The notes: generated from the letters alone by a model not told the origin. Positions 30,479 to 39,156 are shown, counted from the first letter of the stretch. The stretch: DNA of 40,178 nt from an uncultured Lachnospiraceae bacterium (GCA_946566685.1 CAMNXA010000027.1:1-40178); one strand, 5' to 3'. Numbers and translations are program-made.

Positions 30479-31387
30479 TTATGTAAACCGCATATCCTCT
30501 CCAAAATCCTCCTTCATCAGCTGCATCAGGTTTCTTGCCGCCGCAGAAAGAGGATTTCTGGGATTGGTCACCACGCTGAAATGCCGCTTGGGAATGATCC
30601 TGTTAAAGCGCAGTTCAAACAGCCTGCCATCTTCCAGATACTCCCTGGCAAAATCCCGCATCACACATCCGACTCCCAGATTACGCAGGGCAAACTGTAC
30701 GATCATATCACTGGTAGCCAGCTGAAACTCCGGCTGGATATGCACGCCGTTTTGTATGAGAAATGCATCCATATAATTTCTGGTGCTGGTAGCCCCATCC
30801 AGATAGATGATCGGCATCTTCTCCAGTTCCTGTAAATCCAGCATATGATTCTTGTATTGAATGAACTTTCTGCCCGCCACAAACACATCTTCTATCTCGC
30901 GCACCTGTACAGCGCACAGGTCTTCTCTCTGATCAAAAGGTGTGCTCACCACACCCAGATCGATCTTATTCTCCCGCAGATTGGCCAGCGTCTCCGGTGT
31001 GGGGGCATTGCTGACATTTACCTTGATAGCCGGATAACGTTCATGAAAGAGCTCCAGATAGGGAAGCAGATAGAACTGCAATGTCATATCACTGGCACCA
31101 ATGTGAATCTCTCCCAGTTCCAGATTCAACATCTGCTTTAATCTCTGTTCCCCCAATGCGATCTGTTCACAGCCTTTGGCCACATAATTGTAGAGAAGTT
31201 CTCCTTCTGCCGTCAGCCGTATCCCCCGCGAAGCCCGCACAAAGAGTTTCGTGTCGAGTGCTGTTTCCAGCTGCTTCAATGACTGGCTCACCGCCGGCTG
31301 GGAAATCATCAGTTCCCCCGCCGCCAGTGTCAGGCTTCCCGTCTTCGCCACATAATAGAACACTTTATAGTATTCCAGATTTTCCAT
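30479..31387 (-). CDS. LysR-family transcriptional regulator
   Basis: The protein has 302 residues. The N-terminal winged HTH reads LEYYKVFYYVAKTGSLTLAAGELMISQPAVSQSLKQLETALDTKLFVRASRGIRLTAEGELLY (1-66), the standard LysR block. The effector domain (about 92-290) begins IHIGASDMTLQFYLLPYLELFHERYPAIKVNV. The effector is unknown. It follows the CPBP gene with a 17-base gap and so may be co-transcribed with purA and the protease. LysR genes more often face away from their targets. Confidence 0.93.
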   Translation of the reverse strand: MENLEYYKVFYYVAKTGSLTLAAGELMISQPAVSQSLKQLETALDTKLFVRASRGIRLTAEGELLYNYVAKGCEQIALGEQRLKQMLNLELGEIHIGASDMTLQFYLLPYLELFHERYPAIKVNVSNAPTPETLANLRENKIDLGVVSTPFDQREDLCAVQVREIEDVFVAGRKFIQYKNHMLDLQELEKMPIIYLDGATSTRNYMDAFLIQNGVHIQPEFQLATSDMIVQFALRNLGVGCVMRDFAREYLEDGRLFELRFNRIIPKRHFSVVTNPRNPLSAAARNLMQLMKEDFGEDMRFT

Positions 31388-31404
31388 AGTTTACATAACT
31401 CCAT

Positions 31405-32361
31405 TTATTTCCACACACCCAAAGACTTCCTGCCGTATTTCTTCCCCCACAGACACAGTGCCGCACAGGCTATGAGTAACACAGCATCCGCCAGAATCGT
31501 TCCCTCGATACCAAATCCTACATTGTAGGCAAAGCTGTTCCTGGCCGATGCCGCATCAAGTTTATACACGGAGTAAGGCACCACGATGCCGCTGTTGGGC
31601 AGCCCAAACAGGATATTCTGGGTAAAATTCCACATGGCATGAACTGCAAATGCACACCATAAGCTGTCCATATAATAGACAATCAGGGAAAACAGGACCC
31701 CAAACAGGAAAATATTAAGGATGGACAGCACCGTGACACCCTGATTAAAAAGATGCAGCACGGCAAAAAACAGGGAATTACCCACAATGGCAAACGCCGG
31801 CCTGCGGGAACCTTTGAGCAGCATCTGATATAAGAACCCCCTGCACACCAATTCTTCCGCTGATGACTGGATGAATACCATCACAAAGATCAACAGAAGG
31901 GAGAGCGGTCTTACACTTTCAAACCGCAGGGCAATATCCTGATGCAGACTGGCCGCCAAAATACAGGCTCCGTTCATCCCAAAGCCGATCACCAGCCCCA
32001 ACAGGAGGTTCTTCCAGTTATTTCCGGGAGCCTCCCTGCTCAGGGTCTTAAGAATCGCCCTTCTTTTGCCGCTGATACCGATAAACAACAGCGTAACGAC
32101 CCAGATACCAATAAACACCGCATACATTGAAGCCGTGTACCAGACGTCATATATCTGCTCTATATAACTGCCCAGACAGATGCTGAAGATGCCAAGCAGG
32201 ATACCTCCCAGCATCTGTCCCGCCATCACTAACACCACCGTTTCCAGATAGAGGATGGGCAGGGTCTCTCCAAGCCGCCGGCTTCTGATGCCGCCTTCTT
32301 CTGGCACGCCAGCATTACTTCCGGTATCTGTTTCGGTTTCCCTGTATTCACCGTTTTCCAT
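31405..32361 (-). CDS. CPBP-family intramembrane metalloprotease (Abi/CAAX protease type)
   Basis: The protein has 318 residues and about eight hydrophobic spans. Catalytic motifs in the membrane are SSAEELVCRGFLY (E169-E170-x3-R174), FFAVLHLFNQG (H203) and FAVHAMWNFTQN (about H249). The family cleaves membrane-bound substrates or confers bacteriocin self-immunity. No bacteriocin genes adjoin. GGAGAACCGAAGAA precedes the ATG. It is 30 bases after purA and so probably in its transcript. Confidence 0.92.
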   Translation of the reverse strand: MENGEYRETETDTGSNAGVPEEGGIRSRRLGETLPILYLETVVLVMAGQMLGGILLGIFSICLGSYIEQIYDVWYTASMYAVFIGIWVVTLLFIGISGKRRAILKTLSREAPGNNWKNLLLGLVIGFGMNGACILAASLHQDIALRFESVRPLSLLLIFVMVFIQSSAEELVCRGFLYQMLLKGSRRPAFAIVGNSLFFAVLHLFNQGVTVLSILNIFLFGVLFSLIVYYMDSLWCAFAVHAMWNFTQNILFGLPNSGIVVPYSVYKLDAASARNSFAYNVGFGIEGTILADAVLLIACAALCLWGKKYGRKSLGVWK

Positions 32362-32391
32362 TTCTTCGGTTCTCCATTTTCTGTTTTAATT

Positions 32392-33684
32392 CTATTTTTG
32401 CAGAGGGCTCTTTCTATAAATAATATCCTCCCTGCCCGGCCCGTTGGACACCATGGTAATCGGATATCCTATCTGTTCCTCGATAAACTCCACATAGTTA
32501 CGGCAGTTTTCCGGCAATTCTTCATACTTTTTGATGCCCCGGATCTCACACTTCCATCCCGGCATTGTCTTAAGCACCGGCTTTGCCTTCTCCAATTTGC
32601 AGGTGACCGGGAAATCTGTTGTCACTTCCCCATCCACCTCATAGCCGACACATACCGGAATCTCATCCAGATAGCCCAGCACGTCAAGCACCGTAAAGGC
32701 CACATCCGTAGTTCCCTGCAAACGGCATCCGTACTTGGAAGCCACACAGTCAAACCAGCCCATCCTGCGGGGACGTCCTGTGGTAGCCCCGAACTCACCG
32801 CCGTCTCCGCCGCGTCTGCGCAGTTCATCCGCCTCATCCCCAAATATCTCAGACACAAAGGCACCGGCTCCCACCGCAGAAGAATAAGCTTTGCATACTG
32901 TGACGATCTGTTTGATCTCATAAGGCGGCAGCCCTGCACCGATAGCGCCGTAAGCCGCCAGCGTGGAAGAAGATGTCACCATCGGATAAATACCATGATC
33001 GGGATCTTTTAAGGTGCCAAGCTGTCCCTCCAGCAGGATTGTCTTCCCCGTTTTCAGCGCTTTGTCCAGATAAGCGGATACATCGCACACATAGGGCTCT
33101 ATCATTTCCCTGTACTCTCTTAACGTTGCCAGCAATTCTTCCGGCTGAATCAATGGTTTGTGATATAAATGCTCCAGGATGACATTCTTGGTCTCACAGA
33201 TGCGCACCGCCTTCTCCTGCAACAGTTCCTCGTCAAACAGTTCGCTGACCTGGAAACCGATCTTCGCAAATTTATCAGAATAAAAAGGGGCAATCCCCGA
33301 TTTCGTGGAACCAAAGGATTTTCCGCCCAGCCGCTCCTCCTCATACTGGTCAAAGAGAATATGATAGGGCATCACCATCTGGCATCTGTCGGACACCAAA
33401 ATCTTTGGCATGGGAACATTTTTGTCCGTGATGGATTTGATCTCCTTCATCAGAATCGGGATATTCAGCGCCACGCCGTTGCCGATAATGCTGGTGGTAT
33501 GACCATAAAATACGCCCGAAGGCAGGGTATGCAGGGCAAATTTGCCATAATTATTGACGATCGTATGTCCCGCGTTCGCGCCGCCCTGAAACCGTACAAT
33601 GATATCGGCCTCCTGCGCCAGCATATCTGTTATCTTACCTTTGCCTTCATCGCCCCAGTTGGCGCCTACTACTGCTTTTACCAT
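32392..33684 (-). CDS. purA: Adenylosuccinate synthetase
   Basis: It joins IMP and aspartate with GTP to make adenylosuccinate, first step from IMP to AMP. The start MVKAVVGANWGDEGKGKITD follows AGGAGGAATCATCAT. The open frame upstream is not part of the family. The 430-residue product has the GDEGKGK P-loop, RFQGGANAGHTIV, the switch region STKSGIAPFYSDK, QGTLKDPDHG-like EGQLGTLKDPDHGIYPMVTSSST, and GEFGATTGRPRRMGWFD. Downstream come the CPBP protease and LysR. Confidence 0.97.
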   Translation of the reverse strand: MVKAVVGANWGDEGKGKITDMLAQEADIIVRFQGGANAGHTIVNNYGKFALHTLPSGVFYGHTTSIIGNGVALNIPILMKEIKSITDKNVPMPKILVSDRCQMVMPYHILFDQYEEERLGGKSFGSTKSGIAPFYSDKFAKIGFQVSELFDEELLQEKAVRICETKNVILEHLYHKPLIQPEELLATLREYREMIEPYVCDVSAYLDKALKTGKTILLEGQLGTLKDPDHGIYPMVTSSSTLAAYGAIGAGLPPYEIKQIVTVCKAYSSAVGAGAFVSEIFGDEADELRRRGGDGGEFGATTGRPRRMGWFDCVASKYGCRLQGTTDVAFTVLDVLGYLDEIPVCVGYEVDGEVTTDFPVTCKLEKAKPVLKTMPGWKCEIRGIKKYEELPENCRNYVEFIEEQIGYPITMVSNGPGREDIIYRKSPLQK

Positions 33685-33750
33685 ATGATGATTCCTCCTG
33701 TGATTTATAATAGATTCGTAAGCCGATCCGTCTCGATACTGAGATACCAA

Positions 33751-33780
33751 CAGGGGCTGATTGTAAAAAACCAGCCCCTG
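33751..33780 (-). promoter_or_regulatory. GC-rich hairpin in the purA leader
   Basis: CAGGGGCTG and CAGCCCCTG form a perfect 9-bp stem with a T-rich loop (GTTTTTTACAAT on the minus strand), just after the purA transcription start. No T-run follows in the purA direction. In the opposite direction TTTCTT does. It could be a 5' stabilising hairpin, or part of a switch. Confidence 0.5.
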
Positions 33781-33794
33781 TTTCTTACTATATG

Positions 33795-33822
33795 ATTATA
33801 AACCACGTTTAGACATAAGCAA
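33795..33822 (-). promoter_or_regulatory. Promoter of purA
   Basis: TTGCTT (33817-33822) and a perfect TATAAT (33795-33800) are 16 bases apart. The leader is about 105 bases long. Confidence 0.65.
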
Positions 33823-33889
33823 AATCAATATTTATTATATTTAATATAATGTGTAATTATATCTCAATTGCAGCTCTTCTGCATTACAG

Positions 33890-35215
33890 CTATTTTGCAC
33901 TGTGATTCCTTTTCCATTCCTTAATTTCCTGCAAACGCTCTTTTAACTGTGCCTCCCTGCCCATACCGGCCGGCCGATAGTATTCCCGATCCAGCAAAGC
34001 ATCCGGCAGACACTGCATATTAGTCACCTTTTCCTCAGTATCATGGGCATACTGATACCCTTTGCCATACTCCAGATCCCGCATCAGACCGGTAACGCCA
34101 TTGCGGATCACTAACGGCACCGGCTCTGCCAGATGTTCTATGGCATCCGCCTTAGCCTCATTGTAGGCAACCTCCATGGCATTTGACTTTGGCGCCAGCG
34201 CCACATAGATCACTGCCTGGCTCAAATGCACATTGCACTCCGGCATTCCCAGGAAATGACAGGCCTGATAGGCCGCTACCGCGATCTGCAACGCCTGCGG
34301 ATCTGCCAGTCCCACATCTTCACTGGCAAAGCGCACCACACGTCTGGCCACATAGAGAGGGTCTTCTCCTGCCTCCAGCATCCGTGCCAGCCAGTATACC
34401 GCCGCATCGGGATCGGAGTTTCGCATGGACTTATGCAGGGCAGAAATCAGGTTGTAATGTTCCTCCCCCTTTTTATCATAAAGAAGGGATTTCCGGGAGG
34501 TACACTGTTCCAGTGTCTCCTGGGTGACCGTGATCACGCCCTCCTCATTCAGTTCACCATTTAACACCACCATCTCCAGGGTGGAGAGGGCATTTCTGGC
34601 ATCTCCGTTGGCAAACTCTGCGATCATCTGCAACATCTGCTCCGGAATCACTACCTTCTGATTGCCAAAGCCGCGGGAATCCTTCAGTGCCCGCGCAAGC
34701 AGTCCCTGCAGATCCTCTGTCGTCAATGCTTGCAATACAAACACTTTGCACCTTGACAAAAGAGCGCTGTTGATCTCAAAAGACGGATTTTCCGTAGTAG
34801 CGCCAATCAGCACGATGCTGCCCTTCTCCACAAAAGGCAGAAAGGCATCCTGCTGCGCCTTATTGAAGCGATGAATCTCGTCCACAAAAAGGATTGTCCG
34901 GATGCCGTACTGACGGTTCTTCTCCGCCTGTTCCATGACCGTGCGAATCTCCTTGATACCGCTGGTCACTGCTGAAAAATCAATGAAGGAAGATTTCGTC
35001 TGATTGGCAATAATCCTGGCAAGAGTGGTCTTGCCCACACCCGGAGGCCCCCAGAAGATCATGGAGGATATCTGATCCCCCTCGATCAGGCGTCTGAGTA
35101 CCTTCCCTTTGCCAAGAAGATGTGTCTGCCCCACGTAATCCTCCAGATTCTGCGGACGCAGTCTGGCCGCCAGTGGCTGCGGCATTTCTCTTTCAAACAA
35201 GGATATCTGATCCAA
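33890..35215 (-). CDS. rarA: Replication-associated recombination protein A (RarA/MgsA AAA+ ATPase)
   Basis: It acts at stalled replication forks. The protein has 441 residues if started at the TTG of LDQISLFEREMPQPLAARLRPQNLEDYVGQTHLLG, which aligns with usual RarA N-termini (MDQxxLF). The frame is open further upstream to a GTG at 35296 inside the arsR gene, without a ribosome site. AAGGATGGAAAGAGG precedes the TTG. Walker A GPPGVGKTT is at about 56-64, Walker B ILFVDEIHRFNKAQQDAFLP, sensor 1 IGATTENPSFEIN and the sensor 2 ANGDARNALSTLE. The C-terminal tetramerisation domain has ALHKSMRNSDPDAAVYWLARML and PECNVHLSQAVIYVALAPKSN. It follows arsR by 31 bases. Confidence 0.95.
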   Translation of the reverse strand: MDQISLFEREMPQPLAARLRPQNLEDYVGQTHLLGKGKVLRRLIEGDQISSMIFWGPPGVGKTTLARIIANQTKSSFIDFSAVTSGIKEIRTVMEQAEKNRQYGIRTILFVDEIHRFNKAQQDAFLPFVEKGSIVLIGATTENPSFEINSALLSRCKVFVLQALTTEDLQGLLARALKDSRGFGNQKVVIPEQMLQMIAEFANGDARNALSTLEMVVLNGELNEEGVITVTQETLEQCTSRKSLLYDKKGEEHYNLISALHKSMRNSDPDAAVYWLARMLEAGEDPLYVARRVVRFASEDVGLADPQALQIAVAAYQACHFLGMPECNVHLSQAVIYVALAPKSNAMEVAYNEAKADAIEHLAEPVPLVIRNGVTGLMRDLEYGKGYQYAHDTEEKVTNMQCLPDALLDREYYRPAGMGREAQLKERLQEIKEWKRNHSAK

Positions 35216-35246
35216 CCTCTTTCCATCCTTCCTCTTATCTTGCGTC

Positions 35247-35615
35247 TTATTTGGATTGCAAAGGACAGGAGATCTCAAACATTTCCTCACAGACACGATG
35301 CAGCAGTTCAGCCTTAACCGTGTCCGCCAGTTTATAGTAGGTCTCCTTGCCGTCCTTCCTGCTCACGATCAGCCCGCTCTTCCTGAGAAGTTTTAAATGA
35401 TGGGATACCGCCGGATCACTCATCTGCATGATGGCCGCAATATTGCTGACACATTCCTCACAGTGGCACAAAAGCCAGAAAATCCTTAATCTGGTTCCAT
35501 CGCTGACCTGCTTAAAAATCTCTGCCGTACATGCACAGGCCTCCTGATCTGGCAGATTTTCCAATACTTTATCTATATTTTGCCCATGGTTATGGGGCAG
35601 AGTGATCTTTGTCAT
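35247..35615 (-). CDS. ArsR/SmtB-family metal-sensing repressor
   Basis: The protein has 122 residues from MTKITLPHNHGQ. An ATG nine codons upstream (35642) is an alternative, and neither has a perfect site. The winged HTH is VSNIAAIMQMSDPAVSHHLKLLRKSGLIVSRKDGKETYYKLAD. Thiol-rich places match alpha-3N metal sensors such as CadC: Cys pair ACAC near the N-terminus, and CHCEEC in the ELCVxDLA position of helix alpha-3. A His-containing N-terminus (PHNHG) and a C-terminal FEISCP Cys are also present. Soft metals (Cd, Pb, Zn) are the likely ligands. The Zn/Cd ATPase gene 1.4 kb upstream carries an operator-like repeat, making it the probable target. Confidence 0.9.
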   Translation of the reverse strand: MTKITLPHNHGQNIDKVLENLPDQEACACTAEIFKQVSDGTRLRIFWLLCHCEECVSNIAAIMQMSDPAVSHHLKLLRKSGLIVSRKDGKETYYKLADTVKAELLHRVCEEMFEISCPLQSK

Positions 35616-35665
35616 ACCGTTTACTCTGCCTTTCTTAGTCATCCTGTCGTAGACACTTAAATCTT

Positions 35666-35671
35666 TTTATA
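35666..35671 (-). promoter_or_regulatory. -10 like box of the arsR-type gene
   Basis: TATAAA on the minus strand, about 20-50 bases before the two possible starts. No clear -35 box is seen. The place where it should be is occupied by a tandem repeat. Confidence 0.35.
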
Positions 35672-35678
35672 GTCAGTT

Positions 35679-35703
35679 TTTATTGCAAGTCTTTATTGCA
35701 AGT
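35679..35703 (-). repeat. Two tandem copies of ACTTGCAATAAA upstream of the arsR-type gene
   Basis: Copies at 35692-35703 and 35679-35690 have a 13-base period. They cover positions about -20 to -44 relative to the inferred start and replace a normal -35 box. Confidence 0.6.
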
Positions 35704-35715
35704 ACTATTCAAGCG

Positions 35716-36177
35716 CTACCTTTTATTCCACTTGTTCTCTCTTTTACTTTCCTGTTGGTCTGAACTGTCAGCCTCTTCCTGGTTTTTCTCCGGTTCCGAT
35801 GTATTCTGCGCATAAGGGGTAAGCCCCTCGGCATTCATGATACACTGTCCCTGGAATACCGCATTTTCATCCACGATCAGGCTCTTGGTGCGGATGTTAC
35901 CGATCACCTTACCGGTGGAAGCCACCTCGGTTCTGCCGCCGGAAGTAAGATCGCCTTCCAGGGAACCGCCGATAACGATATTGCTGCCCTTTACATTCCC
36001 TTTCACCTTACCGGTGGAACTGATGATCAACGCACCTTCCGTCTCCACATCACCAGTCACGCTGCCTTCCACGCGGACAGCCTCCTTTGCCTTAATATTG
36101 CCTTCCACCACCATGTCAGATCCAATAATGCTGCTGATCTTCGCATTGATCTGATCTGTTGTCTTTTTGCCCAACAT
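35716..36177 (-). CDS. Bactofilin
   Basis: It forms nucleotide-free cytoskeletal filaments. The protein has 153 residues from MLGKKTTDQINAKISSIIGSDM, after GGGAGGAAATT. The beta-helix core (about 20-115) shows the repeated rungs VVEGNIKAKEAVRVEGSVTGDVETEGALIISSTGKVKGNVKGSNIVIGGSLEGDLTSGGRTEVASTGKVIGNI. The C-terminal tail is polar and acidic (QNTSEPEKNQEEADSSDQQESKREN). It is 10 bases after an M23-like gene, the classical bactofilin partner in cell-shape control. Confidence 0.95.
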   Translation of the reverse strand: MLGKKTTDQINAKISSIIGSDMVVEGNIKAKEAVRVEGSVTGDVETEGALIISSTGKVKGNVKGSNIVIGGSLEGDLTSGGRTEVASTGKVIGNIRTKSLIVDENAVFQGQCIMNAEGLTPYAQNTSEPEKNQEEADSSDQQESKRENKWNKR

Positions 36178-36187
36178 AATTTCCTCC

Positions 36188-36982
36188 CTATCCTTTGATC
36201 TCAATCATTTCCATGGGATCTATATAGCTGTCATCCTTGCGAATGCTGTAACCTGTTTCCGTGTTATCCTCTCCCACCAGAAAAAGTGCCACACCCTTCA
36301 CAACTTCGCTGCCCTCCTCCACAATGGGAGTGCCCTGGTTGCGGTAAGTGGTGACATACCCGTTACCATGATCGATGATGACATAACTGATCTCGCCTTC
36401 CGCCGCCCTGGTCTCTTTCACGATTCCCGGTGCGGTGGCCACTACCTTAGTGTTTGGCGCCGCCACAAAAATGACTTCCTTCCAATCTTCGTTGGCTGTA
36501 AGTTCTATAGCCTCATCCTGGCCATCCTCTTCGTCACCGTCATCGGCATTGCCGTCCTCCTCTTCCCCTTCTGTCTGGACAGTTTCCTCCCGGATCTGCG
36601 CCGCCCCGCTCATGGGAAATCCCTTGGGAATATAGGTCTCCTCATGGGCCGCCAGCAGTTCGTGTTCCTGCGCCTGTCTCTGGTTCAGATTCTCTTCCAA
36701 CGATGACACCTTGTTTCCAAGTGTCTCATTCTCTGCAAGAAGCTGTTCATTCGCCTCCTTTAACTGAACAATCTGTTCAATCTGCCTGCCGCTTCTGTCT
36801 TTCGCGCCGAACATCGTGATCGTGGTGTACACTGCATAGCAGATGAGCGCTACAAACAACACAAACCCCACCACCGCCAAAGCGCCTGTCCGGACATGAA
36901 TCTTCCTGTGACTTGCCGCAGGAGCATCTGAGACAATCATAACTGTATAGGTAATCTTTCTCTTGCGCAAACTTGTGCTCAT
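36188..36982 (-). CDS. Membrane-anchored M23/LytM-like protein lacking zinc ligands
   Basis: The protein has 264 residues after GGAGGAACTTTGTT. A basic cytoplasmic N-terminus is followed by one span (about 35-58), a coiled coil (about 64-115), an acidic linker (about 137-160) and a LytM-type beta domain (about 170-264: VIFVAAPNTKVVATAPGIV, YVIIDHGNGYVTTYRNQGTPIVEEGSEVVKGVALFLVG, GYSIRKD). The family needs an HxxxD and an HxH with a further His. Here HxxxD is absent, the TxYxH His is Asn (YRN) and the LHFE-like His-x-His is GYSI. It is predicted to bind or regulate rather than cut peptidoglycan. It is followed at once by bactofilin, which may organise it. Confidence 0.9.
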   Translation of the reverse strand: MSTSLRKRKITYTVMIVSDAPAASHRKIHVRTGALAVVGFVLFVALICYAVYTTITMFGAKDRSGRQIEQIVQLKEANEQLLAENETLGNKVSSLEENLNQRQAQEHELLAAHEETYIPKGFPMSGAAQIREETVQTEGEEEDGNADDGDEEDGQDEAIELTANEDWKEVIFVAAPNTKVVATAPGIVKETRAAEGEISYVIIDHGNGYVTTYRNQGTPIVEEGSEVVKGVALFLVGEDNTETGYSIRKDDSYIDPMEMIEIKG

Positions 36983-37040
36983 AACAAAGTTCCTCCAGTA
37001 ACTTTCTATATTCTATCACATCTGCGCAAGAAAGGCACTA

Positions 37041-38912
37041 CTATTTTTTATGGAATGTGAGTGCTCTTGTCGCGTTAAGCACCGCGAGAATCATCACTCC
37101 CACATCTGCGAAGATCGCCCACCACATACCAACAACCCCAAAGGCTCCCAAAATCAGGCAGGAAAACTTGATTGCCAGCGCAAACACAATGTTCTGGTGC
37201 ACAATGCCCAGTGTCTTTCTGGAAATCTGCATGGCCAGTGCAATCTTGGCCGGATCATCGTCCATCAGCACGATATCCGCCGCCTCTATGGCCGCATCAG
37301 AGCCGAAAGCCCCCATGGCAATCCCCAGATCCGCCCTGGAAAGCACAGGCGCATCGTTGATGCCGTCACCCACAAAGGCAAGTTTTTCCTTCTTTCCTTT
37401 CTCCGCAAGGAGCCGCTCCACTTCCGTCACCTTGTCTGCCGGCAGAAGTTCACTCTTTACGACATCAACACCCAGTTCCAAAGCCACGGCCTCGGCCACC
37501 GGCTTGCCGTCTCCGGTTAACATAACTACTTCCTTTACGCCGGCTCTCTTTAAACGGGCAACCGCCTCCCTTGCCCCGGGCTTCACCACATCCGAAATCA
37601 GAATATAGCCGGCGTACCTGCCGTCAATTGCCACATGGACTTCCGTGCCTGTTTTTGACGGTTCCACAGGCGTAATCTGTAATCGCTCCATCAGTTTCCG
37701 ATTGCCCGCTGCCACCATCCTGCCATCCACACGGGCACACACGCCATGACCGCTGATCTCTTCCACATCATTGACCCTGGCTCTGTCTATCTCCCGCCCA
37801 TAAGCCTCCCGCAGGCTCTTGCTGATGGGATGATTGGAATAACTCTCCGCACAGGCTGCCGCCTCCAATACTTCCGTTTCCTGAAATCCTTCCGCTGCTT
37901 CCTGACAGGTGACCTCAAATACACCTTTTGTCAACGTGCCGGTTTTATCGCACACCACATATCTGGTTTCAGAGAGAGCTTCCAGATAGTTGGAACCTTT
38001 CACCAGGATTCCCTGGGCGGATGCCCCGCCAATCCCGCCAAAAAAGCTGAGCGGAATAGAGATCACCAGTGCACAGGGACAGCTTATGACCAGAGTAGTC
38101 AACGCTCTTGTCACCCAGAGTGACCAGTAAGGCTCCTGCCCCAGTATCAAATGTATGATCGGCGGCAAAAGAGCCAGCGCCAGCGCGCCATAACATACCG
38201 CGGGCGTATAATACCTGGCAAACCGTGTGATGAAGTTCTCTGATCGCGACTTCTTCATACTGGAGTTTTCCACCAGTTCCAATATCTTTGATACCGTTGA
38301 TTCCCCAAATTCCCTGGTTGTCCGTATCCGCAGTACGCCCGACATATTCACACAGCCGCTGATCACTTCGTCCCCTTCTCCTACTTCCCTGGGAAGACTC
38401 TCTCCTGTCAGAGCGCTGGTATTCAAAGATGCACTGCCCTGCGTTACCACGCCGTCAATCGGTACCTTTTCTCCCGGCTGTACAAGAATGATGGTTCCAA
38501 TCCCCACCTCATCAGGGTCCACCTGCTCCACCTTCCCATCCACTTCCATATTGGCATAGTCGGGACGGATATCCATCAGCTGGGAAATGTTCTTACGGCT
38601 CTTGCCCACCGCATAACTCTGAAAGAGCTCCCCAATCTGATAAAAGAGCATCACGGCCACACCTTCCACATATTCGCCCAGAATAATGGCTCCCACCGTA
38701 GCAGCCGCCATCAGGAAATTCTCATCAAACACCTCTCCATGCACCACACCCAGAATCGCTTTGCGCAGGATATCATAACCGATGATCAGATAAGGCACCA
38801 TAAAGACTGCCAGCCGCAGATATGGATTCTCAATAGGGATAAAATAACAGGCGGCTGCCAGAACTGCCGCGATGATGATCCTGAAAAGAACCTTTTTTTG
38901 TTTTTTCGTCAT
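37041..38912 (-). CDS. Zn2+/Cd2+/Pb2+-exporting P1B-type ATPase, without N-terminal HMA domain
   Basis: The protein has 623 residues from MTKKQKKVLFRIIIAA, after AAGGAGGCTACTATC. The actuator motif TGES is at 169-172, the CPC metal site in SCPCALV at 278-280, the phosphorylated Asp in DKTGTLT at 322, HP at 361-362, GDGINDAPVL later. The final spans have AIKFSC and FADVGV, the Lys and Asp typical of P1B-2 zinc/cadmium pumps. The metal-binding HMA domain or Cys-rich tail found in many ZntA/CadA proteins is missing. An ArsR-type sensor lies nearby and an inverted repeat covers the promoter. Confidence 0.95.
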   Translation of the reverse strand: MTKKQKKVLFRIIIAAVLAAACYFIPIENPYLRLAVFMVPYLIIGYDILRKAILGVVHGEVFDENFLMAAATVGAIILGEYVEGVAVMLFYQIGELFQSYAVGKSRKNISQLMDIRPDYANMEVDGKVEQVDPDEVGIGTIILVQPGEKVPIDGVVTQGSASLNTSALTGESLPREVGEGDEVISGCVNMSGVLRIRTTREFGESTVSKILELVENSSMKKSRSENFITRFARYYTPAVCYGALALALLPPIIHLILGQEPYWSLWVTRALTTLVISCPCALVISIPLSFFGGIGGASAQGILVKGSNYLEALSETRYVVCDKTGTLTKGVFEVTCQEAAEGFQETEVLEAAACAESYSNHPISKSLREAYGREIDRARVNDVEEISGHGVCARVDGRMVAAGNRKLMERLQITPVEPSKTGTEVHVAIDGRYAGYILISDVVKPGAREAVARLKRAGVKEVVMLTGDGKPVAEAVALELGVDVVKSELLPADKVTEVERLLAEKGKKEKLAFVGDGINDAPVLSRADLGIAMGAFGSDAAIEAADIVLMDDDPAKIALAMQISRKTLGIVHQNIVFALAIKFSCLILGAFGVVGMWWAIFADVGVMILAVLNATRALTFHKK

Positions 38913-39005
38913 GATAGTAGCCTCCTTTTGCAATCCCAAAAGCGAAAGCCTTTCAAGCTTTCCCCCTGCATCTGAATCAAATTTACTTTTTTATTTTATT
39001 ATATG

Positions 39006-39037
39006 AACATTTAAACACTTATTTAATTGTTTGTCAA
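39006..39037 (-). promoter_or_regulatory. Promoter and ArsR-type operator of the Zn/Cd ATPase gene
   Basis: Perfect TTGACA (39032-39037) and TTAAAT (39009-39014) are 17 bases apart. The inverted repeat AACATTTAAA-N6-TTTAATTGTT (39006-39031, 9 of 10 positions) covers the -10 box and spacer, the usual place for ArsR/SmtB repression. Confidence 0.6.
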
Positions 39038-39134
39038 TATTTTCTCTTTAATTTTATTCAAACACTGCAAAAACTGATTTCTCAAATCGCCTTGCATCCT
39101 TGGATAAACAAAGTAATCTCCTTTAACATAATAA

Positions 39135-39156
39135 AGGCAAGCTTATAAGCTTGCCT
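39135..39156. terminator. 22-bp perfect palindrome, likely terminator of the DUF3825-type gene
   Basis: AGGCAAGCTTATAAGCTTGCCT is its own complement. On the minus strand it is followed by TTATTATG. It lies about 105 bases past the stop of the gene at 39261. The region 38913-39260 holds no other gene. Confidence 0.6.

Noticed and set aside
31405..32361. Bacteriocin immunity locus around the CPBP protease.
   Set aside because: No bacteriocin precursor, transporter or modification gene lies nearby; the gene follows purA closely.
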